From: Rhodanobacter spathiphylli B39
Lineage (GTDB): Bacteria; Pseudomonadota; Gammaproteobacteria; Xanthomonadales; Rhodanobacteraceae
NCBI RefSeq assembly: GCF_000264295.1
Contig: NZ_AJXT01000015.1
Span: 35,466-99,465 of the forward strand
Direction: 5' to 3'
Length of the DNA: 64,000 bases
The notes under the pieces were generated by a model. It ran no database searches. It had not been told where the DNA came from and saw only the letters and a list, made by a program, of their open reading frames with translations. The position numbers and the translations under genes are program-made. Below are positions 37,662 to 48,000 of this stretch, one piece after another (within the stretch, counting starts at the first letter, position 1; each line of letters starts with the position of its first letter).

Positions 37662-38351
37662 TCAGTCGTTGCGCGGCGGTGGCAGCCAGCCCAGCACGGC
37701 GTGCTTGATCGCACCGCGCAGGTCCATCAGGCGGCGGTGGAAGAAGTGGCTGGTGTCGGGCATGCGCACCAGCTCGGGCTTGTGCTCCAGCGCGTCGATC
37801 CAGTCGAACACCGCCTGCGGATCGACCACCTCGTCGGCCTCGCCCTGCACCACCAGCCAGGGGCATTCGGGCAGCGTGACCGGGCCGAATTCCCGCCGGC
37901 CCACCGGCGGGGCGATGCTCACCAACACGTCGGCATGCAGACGCACCGCGTTGCGGATGGTCACGTAGCTGCCGAACGAGAAGCCGCACAACCACAAGGC
38001 ATCGTGCGGTCGCCGCTGGCGCACCCAATCCACCACGGCGGCCAGGTCCTCGCTTTCGCCATCGCCGCGGTCGAACTCGCCGGCCGAATTGCCCGCGCCG
38101 CGGAAATTGAAGCGCACCGTGTCCAGCCCCGATTCGCGCAAGGCGCGCTCGGCCATGGTCACCACCTTGTTGTGCATCGTGCCGCCTTCCACCGTCAGCG
38201 GATGGCAGACCACCGCCACGCCGCGGCGCGCGCAGGCCGGCTCGGCGACATCGCTGATGGTTTCCAGCTTGCCGACCGGGCCGTCGAGCATGAAACTGGC
38301 GGCGACATCGGGAAAGGTGGCCGGTTCGGCGGGGAGTTCGGTGGGATTCAT
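37662..38351 (-). CDS. Alpha/beta hydrolase (YheT/COG2945-type)
   Basis: 229 residues from ATG 38351. Nucleophile elbow GFSFGS with S125; oxyanion-side VVCHPLTVEGGTMHNKVV (about 47-64); acid in QGEADEVVDP; catalytic His in DTSHFFH. The FNFRGAGNSAGEFDRGDGE block (82-100) is the COG2945 signature. Substrate unknown. It precedes zapE by 35 bp on the same strand and is divergent from acpH. Confidence 0.85.
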   Translation of the reverse strand: MNPTELPAEPATFPDVAASFMLDGPVGKLETISDVAEPACARRGVAVVCHPLTVEGGTMHNKVVTMAERALRESGLDTVRFNFRGAGNSAGEFDRGDGESEDLAAVVDWVRQRRPHDALWLCGFSFGSYVTIRNAVRLHADVLVSIAPPVGRREFGPVTLPECPWLVVQGEADEVVDPQAVFDWIDALEHKPELVRMPDTSHFFHRRLMDLRGAIKHAVLGWLPPPRND

Positions 38352-38399
38352 GCGCACGATGATAACCGCCGATCGGATCGCCTGCCGCGGAAGCTGCCG

Positions 38400-38993
38400 G
38401 TGAACCATCTGGCGCACGCTCTGCTGGCCGGTGACGACGAAGACCTGCAACTGGGCGGCATGCTCGGCGATTTCGTCCACGGACAGCCCGACCCGGCGCT
38501 GTATCCGCCCCGGGTAATCGCCGGAATCCGCCTGCATCGCGCGATCGACGTCCATACCGACGCCCACCCGGAGGTGCTGGCGGCGAAGGCCTTGCTGCCA
38601 TCGCCCCATCGCCGTTACGCGGGCATCCTGCTCGACATGTGGTTCGACCATTGCCTGGCGCGCGACTTCCCGCGCTGGAGCGGGCAGCCGCTGCAGCCGT
38701 ATTCCGACGCATTGCGGGCGTTGCTGTGGCGGCATGACGCGCTGCTGCCTCCGGGCCTGCGACGCTTCCGGGGCTACATGGACTACCACCAGTTGCCGGC
38801 TCGCTATGCTGACCGCGCGGTGCTGGGCCACGCGCTGGCCGGCATCGGGCAGCGCCTGAGCCGGGCCAACCCGCTGGATTCGGCACTGCCGGTGCTGCTG
38901 GCGCGGGAGGCGGAACTGCAGCAGCACTTCGAGGCGTTCTTTCCCGAATTGCGAAGGTTCGCGCGGGAATGGGTCGAGAGGCACACTGACTGA
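38400..38993 (+). CDS. acpH: Acyl carrier protein phosphodiesterase family (AcpH, DUF479)
   Basis: 197 residues from GTG 38400 (VNHLAHALLAG, the family's normal start). AcpH removes phosphopantetheine from ACP. Blocks NHLAHALLAGDDEDLQLGGM LGDFV (2-26), GIRLHRAIDVHTDAHP and MWFDHCLARDF carry the metal-binding His/Asp residues. The upstream open frame is antisense to the hydrolase gene. It is followed by two copies of a terminator. Confidence 0.85.
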   Translation: MNHLAHALLAGDDEDLQLGGMLGDFVHGQPDPALYPPRVIAGIRLHRAIDVHTDAHPEVLAAKALLPSPHRRYAGILLDMWFDHCLARDFPRWSGQPLQPYSDALRALLWRHDALLPPGLRRFRGYMDYHQLPARYADRAVLGHALAGIGQRLSRANPLDSALPVLLAREAELQQHFEAFFPELRRFAREWVERHTD

Positions 38994-39278
38994 GGCCCTT
39001 GCTCCCTCCCCTGCGCAGCAGGGGAGGGCTGGGGTGGGGTGCTTTTGATCTTCCCCGCACTCCGGGGCTCCCCATCCCAACCTTCCCCCATGGGGGGGAA
39101 GGGGCAAACGAAAACGCCGCCCGAGGGCGGCGTTTTTAGACGGCTTGTTGGATCAGGCGAAGTCGCCTAACTCAAAAGCGACCCCCTCCCAACCTCCCCT
39201 GCTTTGCAGGGGAAGGGGCGAACGAAAACGCCGCCCGAGGGCGGCGTTTTTAGACGGCTTGTTGGATCAGGCGAAGTT
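38994..39278. repeat. Repeat-filled junction with a 57-bp duplication and twin terminators
   Basis: An exact 57-bp segment occurs at 39107-39163 and 39221-39277. Each copy holds a bidirectional terminator (39111-39137 and 39225-39251; 11-bp stem, CGAG loop, T-run on both strands). CCCTCCCCTG/CAGGGGAGGG-type hairpins and G/C-rich dispersed repeats fill the rest. It terminates both acpH (plus) and the cytochrome gene (minus). Confidence 0.9.
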
Positions 39279-39800
39279 TTACTTCGCCTGATCGGCGATC
39301 CAGTGCACGGCGTTGGTCACCTGCTCGTCGGTGAGAGCCGGGTTGCCACCCTTGGGCGGCATGAAGTTGCCGTCGGGGCCGTGGTAGCCCTCGATCGCGT
39401 GCTTGACCAGCACGTCGATGCCCTGGGCCAGGCGCGGACCCCAGGCGCCCTTGTCGCCCACCTTGGGTGCGCCGGCGACGCCGGAGGTGTGGCAGCTGGT
39501 GCACAGGTGATCGAAGATCGCCTTGCCGTCGGTGGTGCCGCCGTAAGCCACCTGCGAGGCAGCGGCCTTGGCGGCGGCATCGGCGGCAGCCTGCATCGCG
39601 GCGCGGCCGGTATTGCCGGCGTATACCGCGCCAGCCGGAGCGATCCGTGCGGTCACCTGGGCCGGCTGATCCGGATTGGTTTCCTTCGGCTCGTGCTCAT
39701 GGATGGCCAGTGCCGAGAAGATCAGCACGACCGTCAGCACGGCGAGGCCGCCGATCATGATCGAAAACTGGCGCAGGACGCTGTGGTCCGCCTTGCTCAT
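39279..39800 (-). CDS. c5-type cytochrome c, membrane-anchored
   Basis: 173 residues from ATG 39800. One N-terminal membrane helix (about 13-33), an Ala-rich linker (to about 85), then a class I cytochrome domain with CTSCH (C100, C103, H104) and axial Met in NFMPPKGG (M147). Two cysteines of the c5 type are not obvious. Likely a periplasm-facing electron carrier to an oxidase. A single gene whose 3' end is partly duplicated in the downstream repeat. Confidence 0.88.
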   Translation of the reverse strand: MSKADHSVLRQFSIMIGGLAVLTVVLIFSALAIHEHEPKETNPDQPAQVTARIAPAGAVYAGNTGRAAMQAAADAAAKAAASQVAYGGTTDGKAIFDHLCTSCHTSGVAGAPKVGDKGAWGPRLAQGIDVLVKHAIEGYHGPDGNFMPPKGGNPALTDEQVTNAVHWIADQAK

Positions 39801-40132
39801 GGAACCGCTCACGCACGTACTCCTTTCAGTGGGCACGGCGGAACGCCACCATGGCGGCCCCGACCTGCCTCGATTGCCTGTTGCTGTCGCACCGGATCAT
39901 GAACACCTCCCCTGGGGCGTGGTCCATGAGTGCGCGACGCTGATCAAGCTTGCCCCCGGCCCGGATTCGGGGATCGGACAGGCAACCAGTCGGAGATTAT
40001 AAACGAAGCGCGCGGCAAGTTTCAGGCTCCGCTGACGACGGACTGCGTGAACGGCGCCGGCGAAAACCGACGCAACCCTGCGCGAAAGCCATTACCCTGC
40101 CATCGGTCATGGCGTACCCATGTCAACCGGCA
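39801..40132. other. Intergenic region between divergent cytochrome and efflux genes
   Basis: About 330 bp without a convincing gene. It must hold the cytochrome promoter. I see no clear operator palindrome and no divergent regulator gene for the efflux operon. Confidence 0.5.
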
Positions 40133-40163
40133 TTGTTCATTTTCGTTGAACTGCCCCTATGCT
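40133..40163 (+). promoter_or_regulatory. Possible promoter of the RND operon
   Basis: TTGTTC (40133-40138) and TATGCT (40158-40163) with a 19-bp spacer, about 100 bp before the adaptor start. The spacing is longer than ideal, so this is tentative. Confidence 0.35.
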
Positions 40164-40264
40164 TTCACCCCGAGAGTCGTCCGTCGGCGCCATCCGACAG
40201 CAGGCAGATGCGTGTCACGCGGCTGCGTGTCGCATGGCCGCACCGTTCAATCCAGGAGTTTTAC

Positions 40265-41518
40265 ATGTCGCGTTTTTGGAAGATCGCGTTGATCGTCATC
40301 GCCGTGATCGTGGTGGCGGCGCTGGGGTTCCGCCTGCTGCACAAGCCGGCCCCGGCCGGCTCCGCGTCCTCGGCCCAGGCGGCCGGCAAGGACCGTGGCG
40401 GCAAGGATGGCAAGAACGAGACGCCGCCGGTGCCGGTGACCGTGGTGCCCGTGGTCAAGCAGAACGTGCCGGTCTACCTGACCGCACTGGGCACGGTGCA
40501 GGCGCTCAACACGGTCAGCGTGAGCCCGCAGGTCGGCGGCCAGTTGCTGAGCCTCGAGTTCACCGAGGGCCAGCCGGTGAAGAAGGGCCAGGTGCTCGCA
40601 CAGATCGACCCGCGCACCTATCAGGCGGCCTATGACCAGGCCGTGGCGCGACAGCGCCAGGACCAGGCCATGCTCGACACGGCCAAGAGCAACCTGGCAC
40701 GCAGCCAGGACCTGGCTGCCAAGGGCTACATCTCCAAGCAGGATCTGGACACCTTGCGCAACACCGCCGCCCAGTACCAGGCCGCCGTGTCTGCCGATGC
40801 GGCCAGCCTGCGTGATGCCCAAGTGCAGTTGAACTACACCAAGGTGATTTCGCCGATCGATGGCCTGGCCGGCATCCGTGGCGTGGATCCGGGCAACGTG
40901 GTGAGCACTTCGAGCACGATCGTGACGCTGACCCAGCTGCACCCGATCAACGTGATGTTCACCCTGCCCGAGCAGAACCTCGACATGGTGCGCAGCGCCG
41001 CCGGGAAGGACGCCGCCGCGCTGCAGGTGACCGCGCTGGATCGCACCGATGCCCATCCGATCGCCAGCGGCGGCGTGCTCAAGGTGATCGACAACCAGAT
41101 CGATACCACCACCGGCACGTTCCGCCTGAAGTCCGAATTCCCGAACGCGAAGAACGAACTCTGGCCGGGCCAGTTCGTCAACGTGCAGCTGCTGGTCAGC
41201 ACCGTCGACGGCGGCCTGGTGATCCCGGCGCAGGCAGTGCAGCGCGGGCCGGACGGCGATTACGTCTATCAGGTGCAGGGCGACAGCACGGTCAAGATGC
41301 AGGCGGTGGTGGTGGCCGGCGAAGTGGGCGACAGCCACGTGATGATCGGCAGCGGCCTCAAGGCCGGCGACCGCGTCGTCACCGAGGGCCAGTTCCGGCT
41401 GAAGCCCGGCAGCAAGGTCAACGCGCTGAAGCCGGGCGAAGTGCCGGCGGTGCCGACCGCGACCGAAATGGAAAAGGCCCGGCAGAACAGCAAGGGTGGT
41501 GGTCGCCGTCACGGCTGA
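40265..41518 (+). CDS. RND efflux periplasmic adaptor (MdtA-like)
   Basis: 417 residues. N-terminal membrane anchor (about 5-24), a Gly/Lys-rich linker, then the membrane-fusion protein domains: first beta-barrel and lipoyl half VSPQVGGQLLSLEFTEGQPV KKGQ, coiled-coil hairpin (about 120-195), second lipoyl half and beta-barrel IDGLAGIRGVDPGNVV, and the membrane-proximal domain. The adaptor joins permease and outer-membrane channel. First gene of a three-gene MdtABC-like set; an outer-membrane protein is not found nearby. Confidence 0.92.
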   Translation: MSRFWKIALIVIAVIVVAALGFRLLHKPAPAGSASSAQAAGKDRGGKDGKNETPPVPVTVVPVVKQNVPVYLTALGTVQALNTVSVSPQVGGQLLSLEFTEGQPVKKGQVLAQIDPRTYQAAYDQAVARQRQDQAMLDTAKSNLARSQDLAAKGYISKQDLDTLRNTAAQYQAAVSADAASLRDAQVQLNYTKVISPIDGLAGIRGVDPGNVVSTSSTIVTLTQLHPINVMFTLPEQNLDMVRSAAGKDAAALQVTALDRTDAHPIASGGVLKVIDNQIDTTTGTFRLKSEFPNAKNELWPGQFVNVQLLVSTVDGGLVIPAQAVQRGPDGDYVYQVQGDSTVKMQAVVVAGEVGDSHVMIGSGLKAGDRVVTEGQFRLKPGSKVNALKPGEVPAVPTATEMEKARQNSKGGGRRHG

Positions 41519-41619
41519 GCAGCCAGCCTGCGTCGCCGCGACACCCGAAGTTGCGCGGCTGCGGCCGCGCGCCAGCCATGATCGCGGCTGAAACCGCACT
41601 TTAGACGTTACGGATAGCC

Positions 41620-44600
41620 ATGGGATTCTCGACCCTCTTCATTCGCCGACCGATCGCCACCTCGCTGCTGATGGTGGCGGTGCTGCTGCTCGGCATCCTG
41701 GGCTACCGCCAGCTGCCGGTGTCGGCGCTGCCGGAAATCGAGGCGCCGAGCCTGGTGGTCAGCACGCAGTATCCGGGCGCCAGCGCCAACACCATGGCCT
41801 CGCTGATCACCACGCCGCTGGAGCGCAACCTGGGGCAGATCTCCGGCCTGACCATGATGAGCTCGGACTCGTCCGCCGGGTTGTCCACGATCATCCTGCA
41901 GTTTTCGATGGGTCGCGACATCGACATCGCCGCCCAGGACGTGCAGGCGGCGATCAACCAGGCCAAGGGCACCCTGCCGGGCAACCTGCCGTATCCGCCG
42001 GTGTACAACCGGGTCAACCCGGCCGACGCGCCGATCCTGACCCTGAAGCTCACCTCCGACAGCCGCCAGCTGCGCGACGTGAACGACCTGGCCGACTCGA
42101 TCATCGCGCAGAAGCTGTCGCAGGTGCAGGGCGTGGGCCTGGTCTCGATCGCCGGCAACGTGCGGCCGGCCGTGCGCGTGCAGGTGAACCCGGCGCAGCT
42201 GTCCAACCTCGGCCTGACCATGGAAGACGTGCGCAGCGCGTTGACCCAGGCCAACGTCAATGCGCCCAAGGGCACCTTGAACGGCAAGACGCAGAGCTAC
42301 TCCATCGGCACCAACGACCAGTTGAGTGATGCCGCCGAGTACAAGAACACCATCATCAGCTACAAGAACAACTCGCCGGTGCGGCTGTCCGACGTGGCCA
42401 AGGTGGTCGACGGCGTCGAGAACGACCAGCTTGCCGCGTGGGCCAACGGCAAGCCGGCGGTGTTGCTGGACGTGCGCCGCCAGCCCGGCGCCAACATCGT
42501 GCAGACGGTGCAGCAGATCCGCAACGTGTTGCCCGAACTGCGCAGCGCGCTGCCGGCCGACGTGCACCTGGACGTTTTCGCCGACCGCACCGTGACCATC
42601 CGCGCCTCGGTGCACGACGTCGAGTTCACCCTGATCCTCACCGTATTCCTGGTGATCGGCGTGATCTTCGTGTTCCTGCGCCGGCTGTGGGCGACCATCA
42701 TCCCCGCCACGGCGGTGCCGCTGTCGCTGATGGGCACGTTCGGCGTGATGGCGTTCACCGGCATGTCGCTGGACAACCTGTCGCTGATGGCGCTTACCGT
42801 GGCCACCGGTTTCGTGGTGGACGATGCGATCGTGATGATCGAGAACATCGTGCGCTACATCGAGAAGGGCAAGAGCGGCAAGGAAGCAGCCGAGATCGGC
42901 GCGAAGGAGATCGGCTTCACCGTGCTGTCGCTGACCGTCTCGCTGGTGGCGGTGTTCCTGCCGCTGCTGCTGATGCCGGGCGTCACCGGCCGGCTGTTCC
43001 ACGAGTTCGCCTGGGTGCTCACCATCGCGGTCACCATATCGATGCTGGTGTCGCTGACGCTGACCCCGATGATGTGCGCCTACCTGCTCAAGCCCGATCA
43101 GCTGCCCGAGGGCGACGACGCCCACGAGCAGCATGCCGCGGCCGGCAAGCGCACCGTGTGGTCGCGCACCGTGGCGGTGTACGAAAGCTCGCTGGACTGG
43201 GTGCTCGATCACCAGCGCATGACCATGCTGGTGGCCGGCGCCGCGGTGGTGCTCACCGTGTTCCTGTACGTCGCCATTCCCAAGGGCCTGCTGCCCGAGC
43301 AGGACACCGGCCTGATCACCGGCGTGGTGCAGGCGGACGACAACATCGCCTTCCCGCAGATGGAAGACCGCACCAGGGCGGTCGCCGAGGCGCTGCGCAA
43401 GGACCCGGCCGTGGCCGGCGTGGCCGCCTTCATCGGCGCCGGCACGATCAACCCCACGCTCAACCAGGGCCAGCTCAGCATCGTGCTGAAGGATCGCGGC
43501 GACCGCGATGGTCTGGACAAGCTGTTGCCGCGGCTGCAGCAGGCAGTGGCGGGCATCCCGGGCGTGGCGCTGTACCTGAAGCCGGTGCAGGACGTGACCC
43601 TGGACAGCCGCGTGGCGGCTACCGAATACCAGTATTCGATGTCCGACGTGAGCGCGTCCGAACTGGCCGGCTATGCCAACCAGATGACCGAGGCGATGCG
43701 TCAGCGGCCGGAACTGGCCGACGTCGACAACAACCTCGCCGACAATGGCAACGCGCTGAAGCTCACCATCGATCGCGAGAAGGCCAGCCGCCTGGGGGTG
43801 CCGGTGCAGAGCATCGACGACACCCTGTACGACGCGTTCGGCCAACGCCAGATCTCGACCATCTTCACCCAGCTGAACCAGTACCGCGTGGTGCTGGAAG
43901 TGGCGCCGGAGTTCCGCACCAGCGACGACCTGCTGACCAAGCTGACCGTGCGCGGCAACGGCAGCGGCGCGCTCGTCGGCAGCACCGCGACCAGCTTCGG
44001 CCAGCTGAAATCCAGCAATTCGGCCACGCCCTCGGGCATCGGCAACACCGGCAACGTGGGCTTCCAGATCGGCGCTGGCGGCAGCATTCCGCTGTCCTCG
44101 CTGGTCACCGCCGAAGTCACCAGCGCACCGCTGGTGGTCAGCCACCAGCAGCAGCTGCCGGCGGTGACGCTGGCCTTCAACGTGGCGCCGGGCTACTCGC
44201 TCTCCGACGCCGTGGCGGCGATCCACCAGGTCGAGGCGCAACTGAACTTCCCGCCCCAGGTGCGCGGCGAGTTCGTCGGCAAGGCCGCCGAATTCACCTC
44301 CTCGCTGGGTGACGAGGTGTTGCTGCTGCTGGCCGCGATCGTGGTGATCTACATCGTGCTGGGCGTGCTGTACGAGAGCTACATCCACCCGCTGACGATC
44401 ATCTCCACCCTGCCGCCGGCCGGCGTGGGTGCGCTGCTGGCGCTGATCCTGTGCGGCATGAGCCTGTCGGTGGACGGCATCGTCGGCATCGTGCTGCTGA
44501 TCGGCATCGTCAAGAAGAACGCGATCATGATGATCGACTTCGCGATCGAGGCGCGTCGAACCGGCCTCAACGCCCGCGAGGCGATCCGTCGCGCCTGCCT

Positions 44601-44859
44601 GCTGCGTTTCCGCCCGATCATGATGACCACCGCCGCGGCCATGCTGGGTGCGCTGCCGCTGGCGCTGGGCAACGGCATCGGTTCCGAGCTGCGCCGGCCG
44701 CTGGGCGTGGCCATCGTGGGCGGCCTGCTGCTGTCGCAGCTGGTCACGCTGTACACCACGCCGGTGATCTACCTGTACATGGAGCGCTTCTCCGACTGGC
44801 TCGCTGCCCGTCGCGAGCAGCGTGCACTGGCCCGCGCGCGGGCCAGCCACGCGGCGTGA
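41620..44859 (+). CDS. RND efflux permease, HAE1/MdtB-like
   Basis: 1079 residues, normal for this family. Twelve membrane segments in two repeats, each with a large periplasmic loop. TM4 carries VDDAIVMIEN (about 402-411) with the paired aspartates of the proton relay, and GRDIDIAAQDVQAAINQAKG and GIVKKNAIMMIDF are typical. A longer insert of Gly/Ser/Asn (about 780-820) lies in the second periplasmic loop. It pairs with the permease at 45087; MdtB/MdtC in E. coli act as a heterotrimer, so the two may be partners. Confidence 0.93.
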   Translation: MGFSTLFIRRPIATSLLMVAVLLLGILGYRQLPVSALPEIEAPSLVVSTQYPGASANTMASLITTPLERNLGQISGLTMMSSDSSAGLSTIILQFSMGRDIDIAAQDVQAAINQAKGTLPGNLPYPPVYNRVNPADAPILTLKLTSDSRQLRDVNDLADSIIAQKLSQVQGVGLVSIAGNVRPAVRVQVNPAQLSNLGLTMEDVRSALTQANVNAPKGTLNGKTQSYSIGTNDQLSDAAEYKNTIISYKNNSPVRLSDVAKVVDGVENDQLAAWANGKPAVLLDVRRQPGANIVQTVQQIRNVLPELRSALPADVHLDVFADRTVTIRASVHDVEFTLILTVFLVIGVIFVFLRRLWATIIPATAVPLSLMGTFGVMAFTGMSLDNLSLMALTVATGFVVDDAIVMIENIVRYIEKGKSGKEAAEIGAKEIGFTVLSLTVSLVAVFLPLLLMPGVTGRLFHEFAWVLTIAVTISMLVSLTLTPMMCAYLLKPDQLPEGDDAHEQHAAAGKRTVWSRTVAVYESSLDWVLDHQRMTMLVAGAAVVLTVFLYVAIPKGLLPEQDTGLITGVVQADDNIAFPQMEDRTRAVAEALRKDPAVAGVAAFIGAGTINPTLNQGQLSIVLKDRGDRDGLDKLLPRLQQAVAGIPGVALYLKPVQDVTLDSRVAATEYQYSMSDVSASELAGYANQMTEAMRQRPELADVDNNLADNGNALKLTIDREKASRLGVPVQSIDDTLYDAFGQRQISTIFTQLNQYRVVLEVAPEFRTSDDLLTKLTVRGNGSGALVGSTATSFGQLKSSNSATPSGIGNTGNVGFQIGAGGSIPLSSLVTAEVTSAPLVVSHQQQLPAVTLAFNVAPGYSLSDAVAAIHQVEAQLNFPPQVRGEFVGKAAEFTSSLGDEVLLLLAAIVVIYIVLGVLYESYIHPLTIISTLPPAGVGALLALILCGMSLSVDGIVGIVLLIGIVKKNAIMMIDFAIEARRTGLNAREAIRRACLLRFRPIMMTTAAAMLGALPLALGNGIGSELRRPLGVAIVGGLLLSQLVTLYTTPVIYLYMERFSDWLAARREQRALARARASHAA

Positions 44860-44867
44860 TCTTTCAA

Positions 44868-45030
44868 TATCCCTCCTGCGCAAGGCAGGAGGGAGCCCAG
44901 CGCCGTGCTTCCTTCCCTGCTCGCCCCCAAAGGGACTTCCTTCGGTCGCAGAAAGGGTTGGCCCGGGGTCGCCCTTCGCCGGGAGTCGTTTCGATCAACC
45001 TTTCGGCGGCTCGCACGTTGAGGGTGGGAT
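44868..45030. repeat. GC-rich hairpin repeats between the two RND permease genes
   Basis: CCCTCCTGC (44871-44879) / GCAGGAGGG (44885-44893) is a 9-bp stem, followed by further GC-rich repeat-like sequence to about 45030. It is related in style to the dispersed repeats at 38994-39278. No gene is seen. Confidence 0.6.
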
Positions 45031-45086
45031 GATGCGTTCACCCGTCATCTGCGAAACCCCGCCCATCCCCTGCCCACGTTGATCCC

Positions 45087-48000
45087 ATGAACCTCTCCGG
45101 CACCTTCATCCGCCGCCCGATCGGCACTTCGCTGCTGGCGATCGGCCTGTTCGTGGGCGGGATGATCTGTTACTTCCTGCTCGGCGTGGCGGCGCTGCCG
45201 AACATGCAGTTCCCCGCGATCTTCGTGCAGGCCAGCCAGGCCGGCGCGGACGCCAGCACCATGGCATCCACCGTGGCCGCACCGCTGGAGCGCCACCTGG
45301 GCCAGGTGCCCGGCATCGAGACGATGCGCTCGTCCAGCTCCGAAGGCAGCACGTTCGTCTTCATGATGTTCCAGAACGGCACCGACCTGGACGCGGCCGC
45401 GCGCGACGTGCAGGCGGCGATCAATTCGGCGGCGCCCGACCTGCCCAGCGGTCTCAACGGCGCACCCAGCTACCAGAAGGCCAACCCGAACGACGATCCG
45501 ATCATCGCACTGGCGATGACCTCCGACACCCAGTCCGCCGCCGACCTCTACAACGCGGCCGACTCGCTGCTGGCCCAGCGGCTGCGCCAGCTGCCCGGCG
45601 TGTCGTCGGTGGAGATCGCCGGCGCCGCCACGCCGGCGATCCGCGTGGACGTGAACCTGCGCGCGCTGAACGCGATGGGCTTGTCGCCGGACCAGCTGCG
45701 CAACGCGCTGAGCGCGGCCAACGTCACCTCGCCGGAGGGCTTCTTGTCCAACGGCAAGACCACCATGGCGATCAGCGCCACCACCCAGATGCACAGCGCC
45801 GACGAGTTCGCCCGGCTGGTCATCGCCAACCGCAATGGCACGCCGGTGCGGCTGTCCGACGTGGCCAAGGTCTACGCCGGCCAGCAGGACGCGTACCAGG
45901 CGGCCTGGTTCCGCGGCAAGCCGGCGGTGCTGATGTACGTCTACAAGAAGGCCGACGCCAACGTGATCGCCACGGTGGACCTGGTCAAGGACCAGCTGCC
46001 GACCCTGCGCGCCTATCTGCAGCCTGGCACCGAACTGATCCCGTTCTTCGACGGCACGCCGACCATCCGCGCCTCGCTGCACGAGGTGCAGGCCACCTTG
46101 CTGATCTCGCTGGCGATGGTGATCCTCACGATGGCGCTGTTCCTGCGCCGGCTGGCGCCCACGCTGATCGCCGCCGTCGCCGTGCCGCTGTCGCTGGCCG
46201 GTGCGTTCGTGCTGATGTACGTGCTCGGCTACACGCTGAACAACCTCACCCTGCTGGCGCTGGTGATCGCGATCGGCTTCGTGGTCGACGACGCGATCGT
46301 GGTGATCGAGAACATCATCCGGCACATCGACAACGGCATGACGCGGATGCAGGCGACCCTCGCCGGCGCCCGCGAGATCGGCTTCACCATCGTGTCGATC
46401 ACCGCCTCGCTGATCGCGGTGTTCATCCCGCTGCTGTTCGCCGGTGGCGTCACCGGCATGTTCATGCACGAATTCGCGGTGACCCTGGTGTCGGCGATCG
46501 TGGTTTCCGCGCTGGTCTCGCTGACTCTCACGCCGGCGTTGTGCGGTCGCTTCCTCAGTGGGCATGACGCGCACAGGGCGGCGGCACCTTCGCGCCTGGC
46601 GCGCGCGCTGGACGGTTTCCACGCCGGCATGCTGCGGCTCTACACCCGCGCCCTGAATTTCTCGCTGCGGCACGCGTTGCTGTTCGCGCTGACGCCGCTG
46701 GTGCTGATCGTGGCCACCTTCTTCCTGTTCGGCGTGGTCAAGACGGGACTGTTCCCCCAGCAGGACACCGGACTGATCTGGGGGCGCGCCAGCTCCAGCG
46801 CCACGGTCTCCTTCGCCGAGAGCAAGCAGCGCCTGGAACGCCTCACCGCGATGCTGATGGCCGACCCCGACGTGGCCACCGTGGGCTCGCGCCTGGGCAG
46901 CAGCCGGCAGGGCACCAGTGGCTCGTTCAACATCGACCTGAAGACCCGGGCGCAGGGGCGCAAGGACGACACCTTCACCGTGCTGGCGCGACTCAGCGCC
47001 AAGGCGGCCAAGTATCCCGACCTCAACCTGCGCCTGCGCCCGGTGCAGGACCTGCCCAGCGGCGGCGGTGGCGGCACCAGCCAGGGCGCCCAGTACCAGG
47101 TTTCACTGCAGGGCAACGACCAGGCCAGCCTGCAGGAATGGCTGCCGAAGCTGCAGGCCGAGCTGAAGAAGAATCCCAAGCTCAGCGACGTGGGCACCGA
47201 CGTCGACGAAGCGGGCCTGCGCCAGAACATGGTGATCGACCGCGACAAGGCCGCGCGCCTGGGCGTGTCGATCGGCGCGATCGACGGCGCGCTCTACGAC
47301 GCCTTCGGCCAGCGCCAGGTCAGCACGATCTACTCCGACATCAACCAGTACAAGGTGGTGGTCAACGCGCTGCCCGACCAGACCGCCACGCCGGATGCGT
47401 TGAACCGCATCTACGTGGCCTCCAGCAGCGGCAAGATGATCCCGATCACCGCCTTCACCCGGCAGGAGCCAGGACTTTCGCCATCGCAGATCGTCCACGA
47501 AAACCAGTACAGCACGATGGACCTCAGCTTCAACCTCGCCCCCGGCGTCAGCATGGGCGAGGCGATGGCGATCATCCAGGGCACCGTGCAGGACATGCGC
47601 ATGCCTGGTGACATCAAGGTGCAGATGGGCAGCAACTTCCGTCGCTTCCAGCAATCGCAGAGCGGCATGGGCTGGCTGATCCTGGCCGCCGTGCTGACCG
47701 TCTACATCGTGCTGGGCATGCTGTACGAAAACCTGATCCATCCGGTCACCATCCTGTCCACCCTGCCGGCCGCCGGGGTCGGCGCGCTGCTGGCGTTGTG
47801 GCTGACCGGCACCGAATTGTCGGTGGTGGCGCAGATCGCGCTGGTGCTGTTGATCGGCATCGTCAAGAAGAACGCGATCATGATGATCGACTTCGCCCTG
47901 GTCGCCGAACGCGAGCACGGCAAGAGTCCGCTCGAAGCCGCGCGCGAGGCGTGCACCGTGCGCTTCCGCCCGATCATGATGACCACCATGGTGGCGATCC

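Noticed and set aside
37627..39075. Long upstream extension of the zapE frame
   Set aside because: Overlaps the alpha/beta hydrolase in another frame and acpH antisense; ZapE homology begins at 37626.
41608..44883. A 1091-codon open frame on the minus strand
   Set aside because: Antisense of the RND permease gene; high-GC codon bias leaves this frame open. His/Arg/Gln-rich composition, no family match.
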